DNA from: Pyxidicoccus fallax
GTDB lineage: Bacteria; Myxococcota; Myxococcia; Myxococcales; Myxococcaceae
Direction: 5' to 3'
DNA: 64,000 nucleotides
NCBI RefSeq assembly: GCF_012933655.1
Contig: NZ_JABBJJ010000014.1
Span: 1 to 64,000 of the forward strand
Each line of letters begins with the position of its first letter. Within the stretch, counting starts at the first letter, position 1. Positions 56,693 to 64,000 of this stretch are shown one piece after another. The notes under the pieces are model-generated. The model was given only the letters and a program-made list of their open reading frames with translations, was not told the DNA's origin and did not search any database. Made by a program: the position numbers and the translations under genes.

Positions 56693-57763
56693 CTACGCGA
56701 CGGCGAGCCTGCGCGCGGGCGTGGAGGCGGCCATGGCGGCGTCCCGCAGCCGCGCCAGGGTGGCCAGGCGGTCCTCGTCGAGGATGCGGCGCGTGGTGAC
56801 CCGGTCCGGGTAGCAGCGCATGAACATGTTCGTGAAGTGCGTGCCGTAGTGGATGAAGTCGTCTCCGCTCGGCCCCAACAGCGGGCGGACACAGGCATCG
56901 AAGGCGGGCTCGTGGAAGTACGCCATCGAGTACCGCTCGCGCGTGTTCAGCCGGACCTTGTGGGGCGTGGAGAGCAGGTAGCCCCCGGTGAGGAACTGCA
57001 GGATGTCACCGGGGAACACGGTCAGCACCTTCGGCACGGGCTTCACGAAGGTCCACGGCTCCTGGTGCTCAAACATGCCCGCGGAGCTCTCACCCGGCAG
57101 CCAGTTCCGGTTGCGCTTCTCACCCTCCACGGGAGGACGGACCAGCAGTCCTCCCACGTCGTCCTGCGCGGCGATGACCAGCAGGCCGTAGTCGGTGTGC
57201 GCACCGATGCCTCGGGAGGACGCGGGGGACAGCGCCGGGAAGCGGAGGACGCGCATGTGGTGCCAGCCGTCGCGCGTCAGCCGTGTCAGGGCATCGACCT
57301 CCAGGCCCAGACCCAGCGCGGTGAGCCGCAGCAGCCGCTCGCCGACCGAGCCGAGCACCTCGGTGAAGGCCGTCATGGCCTGTCGATAGGAGTCGTCGGG
57401 CCACGGCGTCGGGCCATGGCAGGGCCACTGCGCCCGCACCCGTGCATCCGTCAGGGGGACGTCCTTGCAGAGGGTGAAGATCTCCGAGAAGTCCGCCTCG
57501 CCCGCGGTGACCTCCTCCCCCGAGGCGATATAGCCGCTGTACGTCAAGTCACTGACGCAGCCGGCCTTGAGCTGCAATGGCATACGGAAGAAGCGCCGGC
57601 TGGCCTCGAAAGCGCGCTCGGCGTGCTGCTCCTGCATGGGATTCATCTCGAGCTGGAAGATTCCGTCACGCCTCCAGGCTCGAATCATCCTGTCTGCCAA
57701 TTCGCGCTCGGAGGACATTCCGGTGACGCGGTCGGGCAAGGCGAACGTCTGCAAGTCAGTCAT
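56693..57763 (-). CDS. efe: Ethylene-forming enzyme homologue (Fe(II)/2-oxoglutarate oxygenase)
   Basis: The 356-residue product aligns along its whole length with the Pseudomonas syringae enzyme from the opening MTDLQTFALP. Recalled numbering gives iron ligands His189, Asp191 and His268, 2-oxoglutarate Arg277, and arginine-site residues Glu84, Thr86, Arg171, Tyr192 and Arg316, all present at the same number. Long identical stretches include GIGAHTDYGLLVIAAQDDVG and RPPVEGEKRNRNWLPGESSA. The enzyme would turn 2-oxoglutarate into ethylene and CO2 and also oxidise L-arginine. It lies 210 bp after a TonB receptor gene on the same strand. Homology is secure; activity is inferred. Confidence 0.93.
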   Translation of the reverse strand: MTDLQTFALPDRVTGMSSERELADRMIRAWRRDGIFQLEMNPMQEQHAERAFEASRRFFRMPLQLKAGCVSDLTYSGYIASGEEVTAGEADFSEIFTLCKDVPLTDARVRAQWPCHGPTPWPDDSYRQAMTAFTEVLGSVGERLLRLTALGLGLEVDALTRLTRDGWHHMRVLRFPALSPASSRGIGAHTDYGLLVIAAQDDVGGLLVRPPVEGEKRNRNWLPGESSAGMFEHQEPWTFVKPVPKVLTVFPGDILQFLTGGYLLSTPHKVRLNTRERYSMAYFHEPAFDACVRPLLGPSGDDFIHYGTHFTNMFMRCYPDRVTTRRILDEDRLATLARLRDAAMAASTPARRLAVA

Positions 57764-57973
57764 TGAGGGGGCTTTCGGATGCAGTCGGAGGGCGGGGGAA
57801 TCCCTATCGACTGTCATCCAGTTAAAGCTTGTCCAATCCCCGAGTCAACCTGCCCTCCGGGACGAGCTGTGAATCCATGGCTGGCCGCTCGCCGGGGGGG
57901 AGCACTGACGTCGCGCGAGAAGGACATCGCGGATTCAGGCCGCCACGAGGTCCTTCGGGCTCGCGCTACGCGC

Positions 57974-60820
57974 CTACAGCTGCGCGCTCAGCGACACGAG
58001 GAAGCGTCGCGGGAGCACCGGACGGGCCAGGAAGAGGTCCGACTGGGCACCTTGCGTCTCGTCCACGCGAGGGTTGCCCTCGGTGAGGCCCGTGCTGTTG
58101 AGCGCGTTGAGCAACTGCAGGCTCAAGGTGAATCTCTCATACGTGTACCCCGCGCTCACGTTGAACTGGCCGAAGCCCGGCAGGTCCACCGTGTTGGCGT
58201 TGTTGGAGAAGCGGTGCCCCACATAGTTCCAGTTCACGGTGAGGTTGGCGTTCTCGTACATGAAGGTCCCCGACAGGTCGGTGATGACCTGCGGGATGCG
58301 GCGGATGCGGTTGCCCGAGAAGTCCTCGGCGCCCTCGAAGAACTCCGAGTAACGCGGGTTCTGGAGCGTGAGCATGCCCTGCCCACGGAAGTACTTGATG
58401 GGCTGGATGGCCCCCTCCAACTCCAGGCCCAGCGTCCGCGCCTTGCCAGCGTACACGGTGACGAAGCGCGTCTCGCCCGTGTCCGGGTCCACCCGGGCAT
58501 CCTGGCTGGGGAAGTTCTGGATCTGCATCCAGTAGGCCACGGCCGCCAATGCGTACCAGGGGCCCCCCACCTTGATGCCTGCCTCGTTCTGCCAGAGTGT
58601 CTCCGGCGTTCGGGGGAAGGAAGGGTCGCTCGGGTTGGTGGCGGTGAGCAGCTGGTCGAGCAGCGGCATCTTGTAGCCGCGGCTGCTGCGGGCATAGACC
58701 GAGGCTGAGTCGGACAGGGCGTAGTTCACGCCGCCCGACAGCGCCCAGTCGGTGAACGACACCCCCACGCGCTGGATGTTGCCCGTGCCACGGGTCACGT
58801 TGTCATCCGCCGAGGTGGTGGGGTCCCCGAGGTCGACCCCGGCCGTGCGCTCCACGAACTGGATGTAGCCGTTGCGCTCGACGCGGCCCGCCAGGTCGAT
58901 GCGGAGCTTGTCGCCCACCTTGACCTCGTCCCCGAGGAAGGCGGCGATGATGGTCGCGTCACCGTCGCCATTCGTGTAGCTGCCCAGGTAGCTCCGGAAG
59001 CCATTCTGGGTGACGCCGCGCACCACGGCGCCCGTGTCATCCAACACCTGGAGGTCCAGGTAGTGCGGGCGGGTGAGCACGTCGGTGACGACGTCGTTGA
59101 AGTACCACCTGTTGCCCGCCGTGTAATAGCCGAGGTACAGGCCGCCGGTGAACGTGTGCTGGGTGGGCCCCAGGTCCGCGTATTGGGTGAGCTTGAGCTG
59201 GTTGGAGATGTTGCTCATCGGCTTCTGCACCAGCCACTGTCCGCCGAGCGCCACGAGGTTGTTCTGCGAGCCGCAGCCCCCGGTGCCGAACTCGGGGCTG
59301 CCCTCCAGCCGGCTACAGACAATCCGGTAGGGCGTCCCTTCGCCCACGACGCTCCGGGCCCAGGTGTCCGCGTCCTGCAGCGAGAACGGGAGCACCGCGT
59401 TCCAGCTGTGGTCGAACTGCATCGCCCGCGTGTTGTTCTGCACCTCGATGCGCGCCTCGGGGAAGTAGAAGCGCAGCTCGGCCATGACGGAGCCACCGAC
59501 CTGCTGCTGGCCATTGTCCAGCGGGAGGGTGAGCCGGCCGCCTTCCGGCAGCGGCACCTGGGCATTCACGCCATCCGGCGACGTGAGCGTGCCCTCCAGC
59601 GGGAAGCCGTCCACGAAGTCGTAGTCCGTCAGCTTGCCCGCGGAGTCGAAGCGGCCCCGCAGCGGCAGCGGGAGATAGAAGGTGTTGCGGTCATTGAGGT
59701 ACTTCAGCGTCACGCGCGCGTGGCCGGTCGCGCTGTCCAGGTTGATGTTGCGCTGGAGGTTGGCCTTGAGCTGCCCGCCATTGGAGGCCGGGAAGCCCGG
59801 GTAGCGCACGCCATTGTCGTAGCGGTAGAAGCCGCCGACGGAAAAGAACCAGTCATTGCCGAGGGGACCGTTGATGTTGGCGTCGTAGCGGAACAGCCCG
59901 CCCGTGGCGCTGGAGGCCTTGAAGGTGCCAGCCAGCGTCTCACCGCCCGTCTTGTTGATGAAGTTGACCACGCCGCCCGGCGCGTTGCTGCCGTAGAGGG
60001 CCGCGTTGCCGCCGCGCACCGCCTCCACCCGGTCCAGGTTCTCGTCCACGCGCACGAAGATGTCGTTGTTGACGAAGAAGAGCTCCGTCGAATCGAAGAC
60101 GGGCATCCCGTCTTCCATCAGCGACACGTAGCGGTAGGAGCCGTCCGCCGGGAGGCCTCGCACGAACAGGTTGCCGCCCACCTCACCGCCCGAGCTCTCC
60201 ACGTAGAAGCCGGGGACGATGCGCATCAGGTCCGCGGTGCTGCGTGGCATGCGGGCCGCGATCTCCTCGCTGCTGAGCGTGGAGATGGCGCTGCTGGAGC
60301 GCACCTTGCGGTCCGGCACCTGCGCCGTCACGACGATCTCCTCCGAGTTCATCAGGTCCATTTCCAGCGAGAAGTCGAGGGTGACCGGGGCCTCCCCCAC
60401 CGAGACCCTGCTGCGCTGGCTCTTGAAGCCTTCGGCCTCCGCCCGCAGGGTGTACTGCCCCGGAGGCAGGTCCTTCACGGCATAGACACCTTCGTAGTTC
60501 GTCACGGCGGTGCGCTTCGCGCCCTGCACCACCACCATGACCCCCGGGAGCGGGTCTCCATACGAGGTGGTGACCTTGCCCTGCACCGCTCCGCCCCGCG
60601 CGGTCTCGGCCGTCCCCTGCACTGCCGCGCCCTGCGGGGTCTCGCCCGTGCCCTGCGGGGTTCCGCCCGGAGCACCGCCTGACTCCTGGGCCCATGTCCC
60701 CTGAGCGGGGAGCAGCAACACCCCAGCAGCCATGCACGAAGCCATCCACCGGTTCCACACGAAGGTCGACGTCCTCAGCGCGACCTGGGAGGCCTTGTCA
60801 CGAGGGTCCAGCATGCGCAC
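57974..60820 (-). CDS. TonB-dependent outer-membrane receptor
   Basis: The 948-residue product starts at GTG 60820, five bases after AGGAGG (ATG 60814 is alternative). It has a signal peptide ending near WAQ, then a carboxypeptidase-regulatory-like domain (AVTNYEGVYAVKDLPPGQYT), then the plug (EIVVTAQVPDRKV, MPRSTADLMRIVPGFYV, VEAVRGGNAALYGSNAPGGV) and a 22-strand barrel ending in a terminal hydrophobic LSAQL. The ligand, perhaps a siderophore or other iron source, is unknown. It precedes the EFE homologue; co-regulation is possible. Confidence 0.92.
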   Translation of the reverse strand: MRMLDPRDKASQVALRTSTFVWNRWMASCMAAGVLLLPAQGTWAQESGGAPGGTPQGTGETPQGAAVQGTAETARGGAVQGKVTTSYGDPLPGVMVVVQGAKRTAVTNYEGVYAVKDLPPGQYTLRAEAEGFKSQRSRVSVGEAPVTLDFSLEMDLMNSEEIVVTAQVPDRKVRSSSAISTLSSEEIAARMPRSTADLMRIVPGFYVESSGGEVGGNLFVRGLPADGSYRYVSLMEDGMPVFDSTELFFVNNDIFVRVDENLDRVEAVRGGNAALYGSNAPGGVVNFINKTGGETLAGTFKASSATGGLFRYDANINGPLGNDWFFSVGGFYRYDNGVRYPGFPASNGGQLKANLQRNINLDSATGHARVTLKYLNDRNTFYLPLPLRGRFDSAGKLTDYDFVDGFPLEGTLTSPDGVNAQVPLPEGGRLTLPLDNGQQQVGGSVMAELRFYFPEARIEVQNNTRAMQFDHSWNAVLPFSLQDADTWARSVVGEGTPYRIVCSRLEGSPEFGTGGCGSQNNLVALGGQWLVQKPMSNISNQLKLTQYADLGPTQHTFTGGLYLGYYTAGNRWYFNDVVTDVLTRPHYLDLQVLDDTGAVVRGVTQNGFRSYLGSYTNGDGDATIIAAFLGDEVKVGDKLRIDLAGRVERNGYIQFVERTAGVDLGDPTTSADDNVTRGTGNIQRVGVSFTDWALSGGVNYALSDSASVYARSSRGYKMPLLDQLLTATNPSDPSFPRTPETLWQNEAGIKVGGPWYALAAVAYWMQIQNFPSQDARVDPDTGETRFVTVYAGKARTLGLELEGAIQPIKYFRGQGMLTLQNPRYSEFFEGAEDFSGNRIRRIPQVITDLSGTFMYENANLTVNWNYVGHRFSNNANTVDLPGFGQFNVSAGYTYERFTLSLQLLNALNSTGLTEGNPRVDETQGAQSDLFLARPVLPRRFLVSLSAQL

Positions 60821-61106
60821 GAATTCCTCCTGGATGAGCAAGATACGACATCCCCGCCATACCAGTATGTCGCGACAGGCTGGTCTTCGCTGTGTAAGGA
60901 CCTGTTGTGAATCAGGCGAAGTGGCCGCGCAGCCCCTGGGTTGAGGCCAGACACGTTATCGACCACTTGCAACGGCGCGCAGGGCGCCACGGGCGTGTTC
61001 GGTGAGGGCTCGGGAGGCGTGCTCGCGGTGAACGTGGGCACCGTGCTCGACCTCAGGGCACCATGGGCATCGGAATCTGAGGGACCCCGAGCCCGCTTCG
61101 GGTGGC

Positions 61107-61964
61107 TCAGCCGTTCTGGATGAAGCTGGTGATGAGGTCGGCGCAGATCCGCGGCGCCTCGTGCTGGGGGCCGTGGCCCATCTGCGGGAAGACCATCAGG
61201 TGCACCGACTTCGTCTGCGGCGCCACGTCGAACCAGTTCTCCACCGGGAAGACGATCTCCTTGTCGCCCGAGATGACCAGGACGGGAATGTCGGTCGTCT
61301 TCAGGAAGTCTCGATAGCCATTGTCATCCACGAAGATGTCCTCGGCCTGGGTCTCGGCCAGCATCTTCAGGACGGTCTGGATGGGAATCGCCGGACTCAC
61401 ATCCGTGGTCCTCGCGGCGATGCGGTCGTGTGAAGCCACCGCAGCGGCACGGGACTTCTGTGACTCCGGGTGGAAGAACAGGACGATTTCATCATCGAGG
61501 TCGTTCACCGGCTTCAAGGCGCGCTCGAAGAAGAGGGGCTTCGCCCCGAAGCGCACCTTGCCCGGAGGCGTGGTGCCGATGAGGATCTGCTTGATGATGC
61601 GCTCGGGGTGCAGGCGCGTCGCCACCTGCGCCGCGATGCCGCCCAGCGACCAGCCGCCGATGATGAAGCGCTCGAGGCCGAGCGCGTCCGCCAGGTCGAT
61701 GGCGTCCTGCGCCAGCCGCCTGCGCACATAGCTGGGCTCACCGGTGGACTGGCCCAGGCCGGAGTAGTCGAAGGTGATGACGCGGTGGTGGGCCGCCAGC
61801 GCGTCCAGGAAGGCCGGGTCCCACGAGTCGAGAATGCCGCGGAACCGCAGGCACAGGATGATGGGGATGCCCTCGCCGATGTCTCGGTAGGCAAGGCGGC
61901 GGCCCTTCACCTCGACGAAGCGGGTGGGCGTATTGACGGCGGAATGGGCAGTGGGTGCGTCCAT
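61107..61964 (-). CDS. Alpha/beta hydrolase
   Basis: The 285-residue product starts at ATG 61964 after AAGGAG. It has the alpha/beta-hydrolase nucleophile elbow GGWSLGGIAA (Ser), the acid region SGDKEIVFP and a His (GHGPQHEAP). The usual HG oxyanion motif is altered (LCLRFRGILDSWD). It lies just downstream of a histidine kinase on the same strand. The substrate is unknown. Confidence 0.87.
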   Translation of the reverse strand: MDAPTAHSAVNTPTRFVEVKGRRLAYRDIGEGIPIILCLRFRGILDSWDPAFLDALAAHHRVITFDYSGLGQSTGEPSYVRRRLAQDAIDLADALGLERFIIGGWSLGGIAAQVATRLHPERIIKQILIGTTPPGKVRFGAKPLFFERALKPVNDLDDEIVLFFHPESQKSRAAAVASHDRIAARTTDVSPAIPIQTVLKMLAETQAEDIFVDDNGYRDFLKTTDIPVLVISGDKEIVFPVENWFDVAPQTKSVHLMVFPQMGHGPQHEAPRICADLITSFIQNG

Positions 61965-62083
61965 GGGCTGGCTCCTTGGCGGAAACGCAAAGGAGTATGG
62001 CGACCGACCTCGACGTCGTCTGTTGTACGAGTGGGCCAGCGGACCCATACCTTCGTATGGTGCCCGCGCCGACCCGCTGGCCT

Positions 62084-64000
62084 TCATCCAGGGCGAGAAG
62101 GCGTCCGCGCGAACGGCAGGGTGAAGATGAAGCGCGCCCCGCCGTTGGCCACGTTCTCCGCCCAGATGCGGCCGCAGTGCGCCTCGATGATGGTGCGGCA
62201 GATGGACAGCCCCATGCCGAGGCCATTCGCCTTCGTGGTGAAGAAGCTCTGGAAGAGCCGCTCCTGGTGCTCCAGCGGGATTCCCGGCCCCGAGTCCTCC
62301 ATCTCGAAGCGCAGCCCGTCATCGCACGCCAGTGTCGCCAGGTGGAGCCTTGGCGACGGGCAGCCCGCGCGCTTCATCTCCTGCATGGCGTTGAGGGCCA
62401 GGTTGACGACGATCTGCTGAAGCTGCACGCGATCGGCCTCGATGGCCGGCAGGTCCTCGGCGAGCTCGAGACGCAGGTCGACCTCATGCGCCAGCAGCTC
62501 GTGGTGCAGGAACCGCACCGCCTCCTCGACGACGGTGTTGGGCGACAGGCGCTGCCGCTCCGAGGCCTTGTTCGAGGCCATGGCACGGATGCGAGCGATG
62601 ATGTCGGCGGCGCGCTTCGCGTCGCTGACCATGTTGGCGTTGATGGCGCGCACCTCGTCGAGGTCGGGCTCGCGCCGCGACAGCCAGCGGGCCCCCGCCG
62701 CGCCATTCGTGGCGATGGCGGCCAGGGGCTGGTTCACTTCGTGGGCAATCGATGCCGTCAGCTCTCCGAGCATCGACAGCCGGGAGGCATGAGCGAACTC
62801 GCTCTGCAGCTGCCGCAGCGCCTTCTGGGCCGCCACGCGCTCGGTGATGTCGGTCAGCCCGACCAGCACCATATTCCGCGCCCGCAGCTCGGGGGAGGCG
62901 TTGAGGGTGAACAGCGTGTTGAACTCGCTGCCATCCAGCCGGCAGTTGAGGGTCTCCTCCTCGAAGGTGACGTCCTGCCGGAAGCTGGCGACCAGCGAGC
63001 GCCGGACGACTGGATAGGACGACCGCGGCCAGAAGCGCGTCACCGGCTGGCCGATCAGCTCCGAGCGGTCCTTCGCGCCCATGATGCGCACGGCCGCCTC
63101 GTTGACGTCGCCCACGCGCATGGCATCCATGTAGATGACGAGGAACTCCGGCTCGCTGTCGACGTAGGCCGCGATGTCCTCGATGCCGCGTGCCGCCAGT
63201 GACGCGGAGAGCTCGCGCTGGCGCGAGGTGTCTATCTGGAACAGGGCCGTCGACATGGCCTGGAAGAGGTTGCGGTAGCGCAGCTCGCTGGTGCGCACCT
63301 CCCGCTCCGCCGCCACGCGGTCGGAGATGTCGATGACGCCGACCAGCACCGTGCCCCGCCCATGGTGGCCTGACGGCCAGCACACCGTGAACAGGGCGTC
63401 GATGAGCCGCCCGTCCAGGGTGGACAGCCGCGTCTCCCGCGACAGGCTGGGCAGGCGGTGGATGGAGGCCAGCAGGCTCTCGGCATAGACGTCGCGGCTC
63501 TCTCGGGGCCAGAAGGGAGCGACGGTGCCTCCAACGAGGTCCTCGCGCCTCCCGTTGCCGAACAGCATCACCGTCTTGTCATTCACATCCACCACGCGCG
63601 TCACGGCGATGGCGGAGTCGATGAACTCGGGATGCGCCTCGAACCAGGCGCGGAAGTCCTTCACGCCGGCATGGGCGAGCCCCGCCAGCATCTTGCGCAC
63701 CTCGCTGAAGTCGAGCTCCCAGAACGCCGCCGCCATGGCCTGGAAGAGGTTGCGGTAGCGGTGTGCCTGCAGCCGGGTCTCCAGCTCGGCGTCGCTCAGT
63801 CGGGTGATGTCCCGGCCGTACTCGATGACGGCCACCGGCTGGCCCTCCGGGCCACGCTGCACCGTCCACCGGACCTCGATGCGCCGGTCCTCGCCGGACG
63901 CGAGGGTCCGCTTCAGCTCGCCTTCCCAGTGCCCCTGCTCCAACAGGTGCTGCTCCAGACGCTCGAGGGTCGTCGGGTGATGGGCGTTGAGGCTGTCGTG
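62084..64000 (-). CDS. PAS-domain sensor histidine kinase, 5' part beyond the window
   Basis: At least 638 residues are visible; the frame is open at the window edge, so the N-terminus is missing. Three PAS-like modules are seen (RYRNLFQAMAAAFWELDF and RYRNLFQAMSTALFQIDT are near-repeats). The dimerisation/phosphoacceptor helix is SIAHEVNQPLAAIATNG (His), followed by the ATPase domain with NAMQEM, DSGPGIP, and GLGMGLSICRTIIEAHCG. It should phosphorylate a response regulator not in the window. It resembles FixL/NtrB-type kinases. Confidence 0.92.
   Translation of the reverse strand, partial: HDSLNAHHPTTLERLEQHLLEQGHWEGELKRTLASGEDRRIEVRWTVQRGPEGQPVAVIEYGRDITRLSDAELETRLQAHRYRNLFQAMAAAFWELDFSEVRKMLAGLAHAGVKDFRAWFEAHPEFIDSAIAVTRVVDVNDKTVMLFGNGRREDLVGGTVAPFWPRESRDVYAESLLASIHRLPSLSRETRLSTLDGRLIDALFTVCWPSGHHGRGTVLVGVIDISDRVAAEREVRTSELRYRNLFQAMSTALFQIDTSRQRELSASLAARGIEDIAAYVDSEPEFLVIYMDAMRVGDVNEAAVRIMGAKDRSELIGQPVTRFWPRSSYPVVRRSLVASFRQDVTFEEETLNCRLDGSEFNTLFTLNASPELRARNMVLVGLTDITERVAAQKALRQLQSEFAHASRLSMLGELTASIAHEVNQPLAAIATNGAAGARWLSRREPDLDEVRAINANMVSDAKRAADIIARIRAMASNKASERQRLSPNTVVEEAVRFLHHELLAHEVDLRLELAEDLPAIEADRVQLQQIVVNLALNAMQEMKRAGCPSPRLHLATLACDDGLRFEMEDSGPGIPLEHQERLFQSFFTTKANGLGMGLSICRTIIEAHCGRIWAENVANGGARFIFTLPFARTPSRPG

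Noticed and set aside
56693-57763. Generic isopenicillin N synthase-like oxygenase annotation
   Set aside because: The full-length match in residue numbering and active-site residues to the ethylene-forming enzyme is much more specific.

Overview
The window looks like the chromosome of a myxobacterium, most likely Myxococcaceae (Myxococcus, Pyxidicoccus or Corallococcus type). GC is very high with strong third-position GC. Lipoproteins are abundant. There is a C-terminal MYXO-CTERM sorting tail, HYR and ELWxSDGT repeats, a Hanks-type kinase, a PAS histidine kinase, and an AHH toxin/Imm11 pair typical of this group.

Layout. 0.1-4.2 kb: an ECF sigma factor overlapping a zinc-finger anti-sigma-like membrane protein that ends in a CHAT caspase-like domain, then a lipoprotein. 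4.2-13 kb: a fusion of two SF1 helicase modules, an EcsC/DUF697-like protein and a giant repeat lipoprotein. 13-22 kb: YgiQ radical SAM protein, a lipoprotein, a secreted Cys-repeat protein, a divergent ferritin-like/LysR pair, a DUF3142 lipoprotein and a partner secreted protein. 21.9-26.9 kb: a five-gene operon of TadE, TadG and Flp-like pseudopilins with overlapping stops and starts. 27-31 kb: a small hypothetical protein, a gene remnant, a ChaN-like lipoprotein, an RluA-type pseudouridine synthase and a membrane-anchored dual-specificity phosphatase.

31-36.8 kb is an accessory block. It is bracketed by direct repeats carrying the 3' end of a tRNA plus its downstream flank, about 5.7 kb apart. 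It holds an AHH nuclease toxin with its Imm11 immunity protein, a lipoprotein and an IS91-family transposase. Shards of the same IS91 family recur at about 40.9, 48.0, 51.9 and 56.6 kb, including a 230-bp internal-deletion derivative. An IS66 fossil and a second copy of a 120-bp dispersed repeat lie at 55.9-56.5 kb.

37-47 kb: a PQQ-type sugar dehydrogenase-like lipoprotein, a metzincin protease with FN3 domains, and a TetR-controlled MFS/carotenoid-oxygenase/SRPBCC operon. 47-55.5 kb: an acyl-CoA dehydrogenase fossil, a 69-residue peptide with defensin-like (CSalpha-beta) cysteine spacing, a Ser/Thr kinase, a TetR/alpha-beta hydrolase pair with a clear palindromic operator, a decayed TPM-domain gene, a hypothetical protein, and a lower-GC HEPN-like gene. 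56.7-64 kb: a close homologue of the Pseudomonas ethylene-forming enzyme, preceded by a TonB-dependent receptor, an alpha/beta hydrolase and a PAS histidine kinase that runs off the window.

Most notable: the ethylene-forming enzyme homologue with every mapped active-site residue at the same residue number, the sigma/anti-sigma-CHAT pair, the defensin-like peptide, the toxin-immunity cassette between tRNA-end repeats, the double helicase, and the HEPN gene. Starts were chosen by eye from ribosome-binding sites and family fit. No database search was possible.
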